Assembly (NCBI GenBank): GCA_023362775.1
Contig: JALMGJ010000002.1
Span: 33,819,414 to 33,883,413, forward strand
Reading direction: 5' to 3'
DNA length: 64,000 bases
From: Charina bottae
Lineage: Eukaryota; Chordata; Lepidosauria; Squamata; Charinaidae
Shown here: positions 15,448 to 33,555 of the stretch, one piece after another
How positions within the stretch are numbered: the stretch's first letter is position 1
Layout of the letters: every line of letters starts with the position of its first letter
Translations under genes and position numbers: made by a program
The notes under the pieces: model-generated
What the model saw: only the letters and a program-made list of their open reading frames with translations
Databases searched by the model: none
What the model was told of the DNA's origin: nothing

Positions 15448-18400
15448 CCCCTTCATGGATGTATTTGCCCCTTCCTGGATCACTGCCTTGTTGTGGCGAA
15501 GGGGCTTTGGTAACTCAATGAAGTCAGGTCAAGACGGACAGGTCATGACGGAGAGTTCTGACAAAACGTGGTCCACTGGAGGAGGAAATGGCAACCCACT
15601 CCAGTATCCTTGCCAAGAAAACCCCATGGACAGTATCAAAAGGCTAAAAGATATGATGCCAGAAGATGAGCCCCTCAGGTCAGAAGGTGTCCAATATGCT
15701 ACTGGGGAAGAGCGGAGGGCAATTCCGAGTAGCTCCAGAAAGAGTGAAGCGGCTGGGCCAAAGCCAAAGGGACGCTCAGTTGTGGATATGTCTGGAAGTG
15801 GAAGGAAAGTCCGATGCTGTAAAGAACAATACTGCATAGGAACCTGGAATGTAAGATCTATGAATCAAGTAAAGTTGGATGTGGTCAAACATGAGATGAC
15901 AAGATTGAACATCAACATCTTGGAAATCAGTGAATTAAAATGGACAGGAATGGGTGAATTTAATTCAGGTGACCAAAAATGACAGAATGATCTCAGTTCA
16001 AATCCAAGGCAAACCATTCAACATCACAGTAATCCAAGTCTATGCCCCAACCACTGATGCCGAAGAAGCTGAAGTTGACCGGTTCTATGAAGACCTACAA
16101 CACCTTCTAGAACTAACACCAAAAAAAGAGGTCGTTTTCATCATAGGGGACTAGAATGCTAAAGTAGGAAGTCAAGAAATAACCGGAATAACAGGCAAGT
16201 TCGGCCTTGGAGTACAAATTGAAGCAGGGCAAAGGCTAATAGAGTTTTGTCAAGAGAACACGCTGGTCATAGCAAACACTCTTTTCCAACAACACAAGAG
16301 ATGACTCTACACATGGACATCACCAGATGGTCAATACCGAAATCAGACTGATTATATACTTTGCAGCCAAAGATGGAGAAGCTCTATACAATCAGCAAAA
16401 ACAAGACCTGGAGCTGACTATGGCTCTGATCATGAGCTTTTTATTGCAAAATTTCGGCTTAAATAGAAGAACATAGGGAAAACCACTAGACCATTCAGGT
16501 ATGACCTAAATCATATCCCTTATGAATATACAGTGGAGGTGAGGAATAAAGGATTAGATCTGGTAGACAGAGTGCCTGAAGAACTATGGATGGAGTTTCT
16601 TAACATTGTACAGGAGGCAGCAACTAAAACCATCCCAAAGAAAAAGAAAGGCAAGAAAGAAAAGTGGCTGTCTGATGAGGCTTTACAAATAGCTGAGGAA
16701 AGAAGGAAAGCAAAAAGCAAGGGAGAAAGGGAAAGATATAACCAACTGAATGCAGATTTCCAGAGAATAGCAAGGAGAGATAAGAAGGCCTTCTTAAATG
16801 AACAATGCAAAGAACTTTAGGAAAACAATAGAATGGGGAAGACTAGAGATATCTTCAAGAAAATCGGAGATCAGGGGAATGTTTTGTGCAAAGATGGGCA
16901 TGTTAAAGGACAAAAAAGGCAGGGACCTAACAGAAGCAGAAGAGATTAAGAAGAGGTGGCAAGAATACACAGAGTAACTATACAAGAAATATCTTAATAT
17001 CCCTGATAAATACGATGGTGTGGTCACTGACCTTGAGCCGGACATCCTAGAGAGTGAAGTCAAGTGGGCCTTAGGAAGCATTACTAACAACAAAGCTAGC
17101 AGATAAGACAGTATCCCAGCTGAGCTATTTAAAATCCTGAAAGATGATGCTGTTAAAGTACTGCACTCAATATGCCAACAAATTTGGAAAACTCAATAGT
17201 GGCCACAGGATTGGAAAATGTCAGTTTACATTACTATTCCAAAGAAGGGCAATGCCAAAGAATGTTCAAACTACCATACAATTGTGCTCATTTCACATGC
17301 TAGCAAGGTTATGCTCAAAATCCTACAAGCTAGGCTTTAGCAGTATGTGAACCGAGAACTACCAGAAGTGCAAGCTGGGTTTCGAAGAGGCAGAGGAACT
17401 AGAGATCAGATTGCCAACATTCGCTGGATCATGGAAAAAGCAAGAGAGTTCCAGAAAAACATCTACTTCTGCTTCATTGACTACACTAAAGCCTTTGATT
17501 GTGTGGATCACAACAAACTGTGGCAAAGTCTTAAAGAGATGGGAGTACCAGACCACCTTACCTGTCTCCTGAGAAATCTGTATGCGGGTCAAGAAGCAAC
17601 GGTTAGAACCGGACATGGAACAACCGACTGGTTCAAAATTGGGAAAGGAGTACGACAAGGCTGTATATTATCACCCTGCTTATTTAACTTATATGCAGAG
17701 TACATCATGAGAAATGCCGGGCTGGATGAATCACAAGCCGGAGTTAAGATTGCCGGGAGAAATATCAACAACCTCAGATATGCCGACGATACCACCCAAA
17801 TGGCAGAAAGTGAAGAGGAACTAAAGAGTCTCTTGATGAGGGTGAAAGAGGAGAGTGCAAAAGCTGGCTTGAAACTCAACATTAAAAAAACTCAGATCAT
17901 GGCATCTGGTCCCATCACTTCCTGGCAAATAGAAGGGGAAGAAATGGAAGCAGTGACAGATTTTATTTTCTTGGGCTCCAAGATCACCGCAGACGGTGAC
18001 TGCAGCCATGAAATTAAAAGACGCTTGCTCCTTGGGAGGAAAGCTATGGCAAACCTAGACAGCATATTAAAAAGCAGAGACATCACCTTGCCAACAAAGG
18101 TCCGTGTAATTAAAGCTATGGTTTTCCCAGTAGTAATGTATGGCTGTGAGAGTTTGACCATAAGGAAGGCTGAGCACCAAAGAGTTGATGCTTTCAAACT
18201 GTGGTGCTGGAGAAGACTCTTGGGAGTCCCTTGGACTGCAAGGAGGTCAAATCAGTCAATCCTAAAAGAAATCAACCCTGACTGCTCATTGGAAGGACAG
18301 ATAGTGAAGCTGAAGCTCAAATACTTTGGCCACCTAATGCGAAGAGAAGACTCACTGAAAAGACCCTGATGTTGGGAAAGACTGAAGGCAAAAGGAGAAG

Positions 18401-18565
18401 GGGACGGCAGAGGATGAGATGGTTAGATAGTATCACCGATGTAATGAACATGAATTTGAGTAAACTCCGGGAGACAGTGGAGGACAGGAAGGCCTGGCGT
18501 GCTATGGTCCATGAGGTCACGAAGAGTCGGACACGACTAAACGACGAAACAACAACAACAAGAGC
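15448..18565 (+). pseudogene. Nearly full-length BovB (RTE) LINE, copy 1
   Basis: The endonuclease (GTWNVRSMNQVKLD, VIQVYAPTTDAEEAEVD) is followed by the reverse transcriptase (QAGFRRGRGTRDQ, FIDYTKAFDCVDH, GVRQGCILSP, RYADD) and the C-terminal YFGHLMRREDSL block, ending in (CAA)n. Target duplications GTATATTTG flank it at 15439-15447 and 18566-18574. The largest open piece is 17347-18369, 340 codons, holding the RT core. Endonuclease and linker frames are broken by stops (for example at 15980, 16152 and 16818) and shifts, so it cannot move itself. Confidence 0.93.
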
Positions 18566-18574
18566 GTATATTTG

Positions 18575-19729
18575 TTGAGGGAATTGGTGCAGGTTGTGTG
18601 TTTGTGTGTGCCCATGTATGTATGTTTAACATGAACATCTGTCTTGGGCTGAAGAGAGAAAGTTTGGGGGAAAAAAACTATGTGAGTTTGTCCCTTTAGG
18701 AGTTAAATTTCTCCACAGTAAGGGAATGCTTCGAATTTTTGGAAATCCATAGCTCTGGCCAGGTTGCGGGTCTTCCACCTTTTTGGCTATGCAACGCTTT
18801 CTGTTATTTACTGTGAGTGGTTGGACATGGGATTTAATCGTGTCCAGTTATTTGCACTTCCTGTAGTTGTGTAAGTTTTTTGTATGTTTTGTAAGTTGAG
18901 TACATACAAGAAGAAATTTGAGGGTTTTGTTGCTTGTTGTTTACCACATAATCTTTATTGCATGATATGTACATGCCATCTTGAATGTTTGCCACCCTTG
19001 GAAAGGGAAAGGGGGAAGAAAATTGATTTCCCATGAAAGGTTGTGTGTGTATACACGAGACACTCTTTCTATCTCTGTGTGTTTCTATCTCCCCTGGTTT
19101 GGTTTTCATGATGTTTTCCCCCCTCCAACTGGGCTACACTTGTATGTGTGTAAGTTTGTATAAATCTCCCCTATGCTGACCAGGGCTGTTTGTCTGATCT
19201 CTTAGTTGCAAGCAAGGAACTAAAAACTGTATGTGCTTGATGGGACTTGGGAGAAAGAGTGTGTGTTTTGACTGAACTGGGATCCTATCTTCCTTTTCTT
19301 TTATTATTAGAATATATAGGGAAACTATGGGTAAAGCATGAATTGATGAAAACTGATGAATATCATGGGAAAGGCTTGTGTGTGCCCTGATTGTGTGGTG
19401 TGGTGTTTGATGTTTGAAAAAGTAATCAGTTGTAAGCTCTCTTTCACTCAGCTTGGAAATCCTTTCTGCTAACTTGAGGTATGTCCCTCGTGTTGGAGTC
19501 TGGAAGGTTAGAAAATGTGGTTAGCCATGTGGTCCTCCTGTGTGCACATGTGCATAGGACGAAGGAAAGATGGAGAACGGATCTCCCAGACAAAGAAGAA
19601 GCAGGAAACAGGAAGTCAGGTGACCCAGGCACCTCCCACAAACACAGTAGAGATACGCTTCTGTAGAAAAGTCCTCCCCTATGCTTGTGAGACAATGCTG
19701 AGTTGACCCCATAATCCTGACACCCCTTT
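18575..19729. other. TG-rich spacer after BovB, no gene seen
   Basis: TG/GT-rich non-coding sequence. Since BovB is inserted into the retroviral relic, this may be more of that relic, but no coding block is recognisable. Confidence 0.35.
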
Positions 19730-21155
19730 TTCAAGTTAGCATGTCTCAGTGTCCACAAGGTTCAACTTCTCCTGCAGTTCTGGGTAACTGCTTCTGGGCA
19801 ATGGCTTCGTGAGAATGTCCGCAGTCATTTTCCTTGTGGGACAACAGTCCAGTTTGACTATCCCTCATTCTTGCAGTTCTTTCACTGCATGATGCTTAAC
19901 ATCAATGTGTTTAGTCCTCCCATTAATCTTTTCTGATTGTGAGAATCTAATACAACTTTGGTTGTCTTCAAAAATCTGAATAGGGATTGGTTCCTCTATT
20001 CCCATGTCTTCAAGCAGTAGCTTGAGCCATACAACCTCATTGCATATTTCTGCTGCTGACACATATTCTGCCTCTGTGGATGACTGTGCAACTGTGCCTT
20101 GCTTATGGCTTCCCCAGCTTATTGCTCCACCCCCATAGAAAAATACCCACTAGTGGATTTACGGTCAACAATGTTTTCTGCCCAATCTGCATCTGTAAAC
20201 TCTACTAGTTTTGGATTCTCAGTGGCTGGCAGCTTTAGTTTCAGGTGTGTAGTCCCTTTCAGGCACTTTCCCACCCGCTTAATACCAGTCCAGTCTCTCT
20301 GTGTGGGTGTGCTGGTTTTTCTACATAGAATGCCTACTGCAGCTGCTCTGTCTGGCCTAGTAGTGGTGGCTAGATACAGAAGCTTACCTATGGCACTTCT
20401 ATAGCCATTGTTATCTGACAAGAGTTCACTAGATTCCTGTTGCTTGTGGAAACCTGTTTCCCTTGGTATTGGCATAGGATTAGCATTTTGCAGTCCTAGG
20501 CTCCCCAACAGTTCTAGGATTTTCTGCTCCTGGCTTAGAAGAAAGCTTCCATCTTCTTCCTTCTCGATCTGTATCCCTAAGTAGTAGCTGGCATTGCCCA
20601 GATGCTGACTTCTACTTCTCTGTTTAGATGGGATACAATTTCATCAAAGTCCCCTTTGTTATTATGGCAGATCATTAAATCATCCACATAACAAAGAATG
20701 TACACCTCTCTGCCATTTCTGTGTCTTGTGTATAGACAGGGATCAGCCTTTCCTTGAACAAAACCCTGGTCAAGAAGTATTTGGTTTTACTTCTTGTTCC
20801 ATGCTCTGGCTGCTTGCCTCAGGCCATAAATCCCCTTCTGAAGTTTGCAAACAAGATGGTGTGTACTGGGATTGCCGAAGCCTGGAGGTTGTAGCATGTA
20901 CAGTTCCTCTTCTATCTCTCCATGCAGAAATACAGTCTTTACATCTAGGTGCTCAACATTCATGTTCCTGGAAGCTCTAGGATGCAAACTCTCCATGCTT
21001 TTGAGGAAGCTGTTTCTGGCCACTCCCACTTCCTCTCTCTCTCCTACTTCGACTGGGAGCAAAGCACGCGGCTGTGTGCTGCTCCATCTTAGGCCATGGA
21101 TGGGCCTAGGAGATTTTCCCCTCTTTCTACATGCATCTCTTGCCAGCAATGAGGG
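19730..21155 (-). pseudogene. Ty1/copia pol 3' fragment, copy 1
   Basis: On the reverse strand, the reverse transcriptase gives LDVKTVFLHGEIEEELYM and CKLQKGIYGLRQAARAW (20787-21149). The RNase H region (19865-20508) gives FTDADWAENIVDRKSTSGY and SAAEICNEVVWLK, with KHIDVKHH near the end. These are classic copia blocks. Stops and shifts separate the pieces, and the integrase is absent. Confidence 0.88.
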
Positions 21156-21513
21156 GCAAGAGTTAATTAAGTTTAGGGAACAGAAAGAAGAAATGGAACA
21201 TCATTTATCTAGAATAAATGATAGAATTAATCATTCTCTTCGATTGGCATCATTTATCTACCAAAAATGATGTACCTGCAATGAATAAACGTAAGGACTC
21301 TTTTGTACTTACTTTTCATACCTGCCATGTTTTGTTTTTTGAGCAGAAATTTTCTTTTTTGCTGGTTTTGCATGAGCATTGTTGTTTTTGTGAGATAATA
21401 ATTCAGTCTAGCTACTGAAGAGGTTTCTTACATCAGGAATTAGAAAGCATACAGTAAAAGGAAAGAAAATTTTCTTTTTGAAGTGACTTTTAAATCATTT
21501 TTACTTAGACAAG
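21156..21513. other. Junction between opposed copia fragments
   Basis: About 360 bases separate the reverse-strand pol fragment from the forward gag fragment. A forward frame gives a charged, coiled-coil-like stretch near 21170-21260, but I recognise no family. Confidence 0.35.
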
Positions 21514-22344
21514 ATGGACAATGTGCTCCTGCCTCACGGTCCGGTGATTTTTAAACTAAAACCCGGAGAGTTTTATCCCTGGAAGATATGGGTGGAAAGG
21601 CAGGCAAGGATTTTTAATCTGCGTAATATTTTGAATGAAGATCCTCCTAGTCCAGATTCAGCAGCATATGCAAGCTGGGTGGCCAATGATCTTAAGCTCC
21701 AAGGCTTGATCATGAATTCCCTAAGTGCATAAATGCTGGTTCAAATTCAGCACAGAGATACTGCAAGAGGGATGATGGAGGAATTGTTTAAACTCTATGG
21801 AGAGGGAGGTGATTCCCAAGTTATTAATTTGGTGAGGAAGTTATCCAATTTGAAATTCCAGAAAAATGGAAACATAGATGAGCATATTTCTAATTTTCAA
21901 TCATTGCTGCACAAGCTTGCTTGCAGTGATGTGATTTTGGATAACAGGATCCAAGTTGGATTTTTATTGGGATCATTGCCTGAACATTTTTCTAGTTTTG
22001 CTGCTAGTTACTGTATAGAGGATCAAGACAACCTCTTTCAGATTTAATTCAGGAAATAAAGTCTGAGTGCAGCAGACAAGATTCCTACAAAAATTGCAAA
22101 CAGACCCACAATGAGGCAGTCTATTTTTCTAAGATGCCTCGGGGCAAAGATGGCGATCTGCAGCAGAGGAACCTTTCAATAAGAAAGAGGACCATCAAGT
22201 GCTATTTTTGTAGCAAGAATGGTCACTTAAAGAAAAACTGTTGGGACAGGAAGGGTGATCAGAAAGGCAACAATGAGAAAGCTCCAGATGCGAGTCTTCT
22301 TGCATTTTCAGCCATAAATAAGAATTGCTCATCTTTCATATTAA

Positions 22345-22390
<46 letters not shown>

Positions 22391-22445
22391 GACAGTGGCT
22401 GTAACATGCACATGTTTAATGATGTTTCTCTTGTTACACAACGCT
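21514..22445 (+). pseudogene. Ty1/copia gag and start of protease, copy 1
   Basis: The frame opens with a copia-type gag (ATG 21514), breaks at a TAA at 21730-21732, resumes to 22046 and then in another frame to 22349. A zinc knuckle CYFCSKNGHLKKNC (CX2CX4HX4C) sits near 22198-22240. After an AAT microsatellite, the protease motif DSGCNMHM appears at 22391. The strand is opposite to the neighbouring pol fragment. Confidence 0.85.
22345..22390. repeat. (AAT)n microsatellite inside copia, copy 1
   Basis: The trinucleotide run lies between the gag zinc knuckle and the protease DSG. Read in one frame it would be poly-isoleucine leading straight into the protease motif. Unit 2 has two more repeats. 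Confidence 0.95.
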
Positions 22446-22462
22446 GCTCCCAGGTTCGGCTT

Positions 22463-22722
22463 ATGGTCAATCACTCACACACTCACACTGTTGAGGCACG
22501 CGGATCTGTCTGCCCCCCTTGCTTTCTACCTGGGTTTTCCAGATAGCTGCGGCTTGAGCAGACAAGACACACAGCCCTGGTCAACAGCCGGGGAAATAAT
22601 TAGGATTACACACACAAATAACTTCCAACCGAACACTGAGGCACAACAGGTTCTTTGTAATACACAGAGACCCAGTGAATTTAAAGTAACAGCAAAACTT
22701 TACTGGTTGCAAGGTACATTTG

Positions 22723-22764
<42 letters not shown>

Positions 22765-23465
22765 TACCCACGTCCTTCCAACTAGGCTGCCAGGCACTAG
22801 CTAGTGGGACGGAAGCCACCAAGTCTGGATCCAAGAGCGACTCAAGGAGTGGGTGGGCTTTGAGACCCCTTTTATCCCCAAAAGTTCTTGCTTTGTTGAT
22901 TCACAGGACTGGCAGCTACTTAATTTACAAGCCTAGTAGCTGTTGATGGATTTGGGGTAGGAGTTTCCATGTGCTCAGGCCCATCTTCCTCTGTCTGGTT
23001 CAGGTGACATTTTTCCTTTTGTTTCCTTAACGACTTGCACCTGGAAACCCACTTTGTCCGGCGACATTTTTGCCTCAAGGAAATATGGTCAGCCTAGTTT
23101 ATTGGGCCCGCATGTCAGGTAAAAGGTCCCGAGCTTTTTGGGATAACAATGTGACTATCCAAGGGGTTGATGTTGTTGTTGTTTATAATTAATAGTAGTC
23201 CTAAAGTAGTATATATTAAATTATTTTCATATAATAAATATTTGGGGGTCAATGAACAATCTGAAACTTCATGAAGGGATCGATGAACTGAAGAGTTTGG
23301 GGAACCTTGGAATAATGCATTGTTTAGGCGATTGCTTGAACAGAGATAATTTTATTTTCCAAGAGCATGTACAGAGTCTGCTGGTTGGAGGCAGCCACAC
23401 CTGTATTTTCCCCACAAACTCTATATAGGAAAACTTGTCTGTTGTTACGCAAAAGTGTTCCTGCC
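22463..23465. other. LTR-like non-coding stretch with (CA)n, copy 1
   Basis: It contains a (CA)n run at 22728-22761. On the reverse strand there is an AATAAA-type signal near 23100 and CCTCAACAGTGTGAG near 22490, a motif also seen in the retroviral leader at about 14920. It may be a decayed LTR on the reverse strand. No coding frame is recognised. Confidence 0.3.
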
Positions 23466-23473
23466 CTCTAGGG

Positions 23474-23744
23474 CAGAGCTTTCCAAACTGTGTCGCGACA
23501 CAAAAGTGTGTCGCCACACACAGCGTGGTGTCCCGCCACACCACCCGGAAGCGGCGGCGCGCGTGTGCACGGCGGCAGCAGCGCGGGATCAGTGCTTCTA
23601 CGTTTTAGCGGAGGCTGCCGCCGCCGTGCACATTCATGCCGCCGCACGCCCCCTGCGCCGCCGTCGTGCGCGCGCCGCCGCCGCACTGCCACCGCCGCCG
23701 CCACCGCTGGTGTATTGCCAGCGGCGACACTTTGGAAAGCCCTG
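23474..23744. mobile_element. hAT-like MITE at the unit 1/unit 2 junction
   Basis: It starts CAGAGCTTTCCAAAC and ends TTTGGAAAGCCCTG, with perfect 8-bp duplications CTCTAGGG at 23466-23473 and 23745-23752. The interior is CG-rich and palindromic. Orientation is opposite to the MITE at 201-469. Confidence 0.88.
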
Positions 23745-24748
23745 CTCTAGGGACTTCTGAGAAGGCGCACTTAGTTGGTTTCTTGGCAGGGGGCGCTCTC
23801 TAGGAATTCTAGGAAAGAGCAGTTTACTGGGGTTGAGAGAGGAGGCGCTCTGTGGTCAGGTTCCCTGCTGTTTGTGTTTCCTGTCCTCAGATAGTCTCAG
23901 TTCCAAGCTGGACTAGCTTGGAATGTTCACCTTGGAAGGGATCTTTTGTTTTTTGATTATGGAGATCTGTTTGGCTGGGGAAGAATGTTTCCCTGAGACC
24001 TTTTCGTTTTACAAGGTCTCTCATTAAACCTGAAGGGAATCTTTTGTCTAAACAGTTGGGTTTCCTGTCACATTTTAATCTCTGGTAGCTCCTTTTGCAT
24101 CAAACCCATTCTATTTTGTAATCTTTAACCTTTTACCTTGCTCAAGGAAGGAAAGCAATGGCAGGAAGACAGTGTTCTGGGAGGAAACAACATGGCAGGC
24201 AGGGAGAGATCTTAATTTCTTCCCACACTTGCTTATTTAAAATTCAGATTCTAGCTTTTCATTTTCTTTTAATTAAAAAACTCAACTTGGGTAACAATAA
24301 TACAAATTAAGCATTAAAACAAATTATGAAGACAGCTATATGAAGAAAGATCAGCAAAAAAAAAAAATCAAAGGCCCCAAAGTGGTCTTCCATAGCCTAA
24401 AAAGAAGTAGGAATAATTGGCTAAATTGCAGACCTTCAAGGGGCTCCACGGGGAGGAGGGAGTGGAGTCAGGAAGAGGGAACCATCAAAAAAACAGCACC
24501 GTTTTCATTAAGTACTTAATACTAACACGTACATCTATCAGCACTGTAAAATGCTGTTCGCACAACGCAGTTGGAGACCAAATTACTGCATCTGCACTAA
24601 TGCGCGTACTTCCCCAGAACCCCCCGCTCCCGCTCTGAGAAGAATCTCCAGGATCCGCCTGCAAAATCCAGCAGGCGGCTCCCTACTGAGAATCTTGCAG
24701 CGCCTGGCATCTGTCTAGCTTCCAAATGGAAATGAGCATGCGCCCCAT

Positions 24749-24939
24749 GCCGGCCAGCATTGGCTGCCACACGGAGACGACGTGTTTGCGTAACGGGAGT
24801 TCTAGAGGCGGGGACGGGAAGCGATGATTTCCCGCTGGAATTTCTCCTCTCTGGGAAGAAGTACTCTCTTATTTTAACCCTTCGAAGAAGGGGAAGCGCT
24901 GAGAAGTGGTCGCAGGAATGAAGTCCGGCGTGCCTTTGC
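24749..24939 (+). promoter_or_regulatory. Candidate promoter, gene copy 2
   Basis: Same arrangement as in unit 1: inverted CCAAT box (ATTGG at 24759-24763) and GGCGGGGACGGG about 45 bases on, ahead of a UTR acceptor before the SCAN exon. Not experimentally supported. Confidence 0.3.
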
Positions 24940-25498
24940 TCTTAAAACAAGCCAAAGTGACCGTCGAGTTGGCTGTCCGGCAAGAAAATCCCAACATTTA
25001 GTAAATGTGAGTATTTAAATGGAATTAGAATTAGAAAAATGGGGGGAGCTCTGGTCATTGCGGGGAAGAAGGGCACACTTTTCCCTTGCAAAGCCCCATT
25101 GCGAGCAAATAGAGGGGAGAGCACGCTCCGCATGACTATGAATGGACCGGTTATTTTGGCCCCACTCTTTGCATGGAGGCTTCAGCCTGGCCGCCAGCAC
25201 GACCAGCGAAAAGCCTCCCCGAACGACTTTAGGATGGTCTGTAAAACTTAACTCTTGTGGGTTTGATTCAGGTGCTGCCCGCTAAAACGCAGCTGGTTTT
25301 GCTGTTTCTTTTTTGCTTCAGATTGGAAGCATATTGTGGGTGCGTGAAGAGTCTGCGTCTCTTAGAGAACTTCTAATCAAAGATGGGTGCTTTACTTTGA
25401 TGCAAGTCCAATTCATGCAGTGATGGGCCTATGAATTAAAGTGGTTTTGGAGGTCCCTTGCAGCTGTGTTTGGCGTTCCCTTTGAGTCGAGAAGGAAA

Positions 25499-31099
<5,601 letters not shown>

Positions 31100-31587
31100 C
31101 AACTTATATCTTTTGAAGTTTTCTATATTTCATCCCTTTCACCTCTAATAGTTGGAATCATTGCCCTATCTTTCTTTTGCTTTAAGCAATTATCCAAATC
31201 TTGCCAGGTCTTTCACTGTTCTCCCTGTATGTCTGTCATAGACGTGTTAGCATGAATTCTGTCTGATATGATACAGTATTTAGTTCATATTTCTTTTTCT
31301 GTATTTCTCTGTCCAAAGTAGTAGATGGTCATCTAACCATATGTGCCCATAAATGTTTCAATTCATCTTTCAAGTTATTTTCCCTTTTATTTTTAATCTT
31401 ATTTTTGTATGATGCATAAGCAATAATTTGACCTCGGATATGTTTTATATGCTTCCCATTCAAAAATTTGGACACTTGATGTTCCTGAGTTCAAATCAAA
31501 GTATTGTAAAGTCTCTACCCACATTTGTTGTACAAAATTTTTATCACTGAATAAAGAGACATTAAAATACCAATTTCTCGATACCTT

Positions 31588-32727
31588 GACCGTAGTACAC
31601 GACTCGGTTGAACTCAAATTGGTTTTATTTGAAGATGACATTCTTTTGTTTATTTCTAAACCTCACACTACTATTCCAGTGTTGATGCGGATGATAGATG
31701 CCTTTGGTAAAATAGCAGGATACTCTATGAAAACTGATCCAAATCGGAATTGATGCCAATAGGTGAAAATTTGGTCACCCAGCCATTTAAGGAATATCAA
31801 TTCTGTATTTGTACCAAATTCATTAGATATCTAGTACGTGCATACTAAAAGATATAACTCAATTTGTAGCATGTAATAGAAATCTATATACTACTAAAAC
31901 TCTCCTGTTTTAGTGTAACCTTTAACTGGGGGAAATGGTGCATCGTAGGGCAACAGTTTTTGAACCAAGGTCCCTCAAATAGACTAAGTTATGGAATTAC
32001 TCCAAAGTCGGACCCATGACTCCCATGGAATTGAAATTTGGCAAATTTTATAAAGCATTTTATGACATAAATTATGATAAAACATTTTATGACATAATAC
32101 AAAATGTCATAAAACTTTTCCTGTGGGCTACTCCTGATGTTTGACTGTGCTATACGGTTCAACGTGGGCTATTTTCAAGCCAGATACATCTCTGAATATC
32201 TCCCTGAATTTTTAAGAACTTTTCCAGTGAAGGAAGTACATTGGAAGCTCTGCCATTGTTAAAGGCACTGAGGAATCTGGTAAGGAAATATCTCTGAAAT
32301 GATGACCCAGCCGGTCACAGATTGTCTAGTAAAATATATAGAAAGTTTTTTTCAGATATTGATAGATGGGAGTTATTAAACCTCACCCTTTGGTGAACAG
32401 TGAACACTCTCAAAATAAATATTATTCCCAGATTAATTTAGATTCTGAGAGGAATTCCAATACATATATCTGGAAAATATTTTCAGAAAATTAATTCTTT
32501 GTTTAGAAAATTTCCATGGGGTTCTTCAATTCCAACAATATCATTACAGAAAATGCCATTACAAATTACTGTGGGACGATTCAGTTTTCCGAATCTGGAA
32601 GTATATCTCCATGCTTACCTATTGTCAAGTATTAAACACTGGAAGCCAACAATTGCTGTCAATTTTCTGATTTGGGCAACTTTGGAATAGACATATGTAG
32701 CCCCTTTAGTTGGATGGACAGTATTAC
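31588..32727 (+). pseudogene. L1-like LINE ORF2 relic, copy 2
   Basis: The same broken L1 reverse-transcriptase relic as in unit 1, including FEDDILLFIS and the FPNLEVYLHAYLL block (LHAYLL where unit 1 has HHACLL). Confidence 0.7.
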
Positions 32728-32737
32728 CGCTCTAAGG

Positions 32738-32863
32738 CAGTGTTTTTTGAACTTGGCAACTTGAAGAAGTGTGGACTTCAACTCCCAGAATTCCCTGGGT
32801 AGCTGGGGAATTCTGGGAGTTGAAGTCCACACCTCTTCAAGTTACCAAGTTTGAAAAACACTG
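32738..32863. mobile_element. Palindromic hAT-type MITE, copy 2
   Basis: Same 126-bp inverted-repeat element and flanking octamers as at 9356-9481. Confidence 0.85.
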
Positions 32864-33282
32864 CTCTAAGCGATAGGGAGTTTAATTTATTTTGTATCCA
32901 CTGAACACGATTTGAATCCAAACACAGTTAAATGGAACAGCATCCCTGCTGCGTTCCACGTGGCTCCCACCTTCTGATGTTTTGAAAGTGCTTGGAGCCT
33001 GCCTGTTCTCCCAGTCTTGTGGGGTAGGTGGTGGTTGAGTCCCTATTGGATTTTCTTGGGCATGTTCTGTTTTTCCCCCCTCCAGATGTACAGGACCTTT
33101 TATTTTACTTTCTTTACTTTTAAAAGTGTAAGCCTCCCAGGGTTTTTTGAAGTTGGGTGGCCCCGAGATTTAATGAAGTAAATAGTATAAAATAAGTAAA
33201 TGAATCCTAAGATCTGGAAAAACAAATATTTAATAATTATAACATAAGCAAAAATATGATAGAGGCCTAGGTACATACAGGT

Positions 33283-33545
33283 TGTTGTTGTTGTTGTTGT
33301 TCAGTCGTTTAGTCGTGTCCGACTCTTCGTGACCTCATTAAGCATAGCACGCCAGGCCTTCCTGTCCTCCACTGTCTCCAGGAGTTTACTCAAATTCATG
33401 TTCATTACATCGGTGATGCTGTCTAGCCATCTCATCCTCTGCCGTCCCCTTGTCCTTTTGCCTTCAGTCTTCCCCAGCATCAGGGTCTTTTCCAGTGAGT
33501 CCTCTGTTCGCATTAGGTGGCCAAAGTATTTGAGCTTCAGCTTCT
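33283..33545 (-). mobile_element. 5'-truncated BovB 3' end, copy 2
   Basis: Same BovB tail as in unit 1, flanked by ACATACAGGT (33273-33282 and 33546-33555), with one extra TTG in the tail. Confidence 0.9.
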
Positions 33546-33555
33546 ACATACAGGT

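Noticed and set aside
23455..23760. Ala/Arg-rich frames in the junction MITE
   Set aside because: They arise from CG-rich palindromes inside a non-coding MITE.
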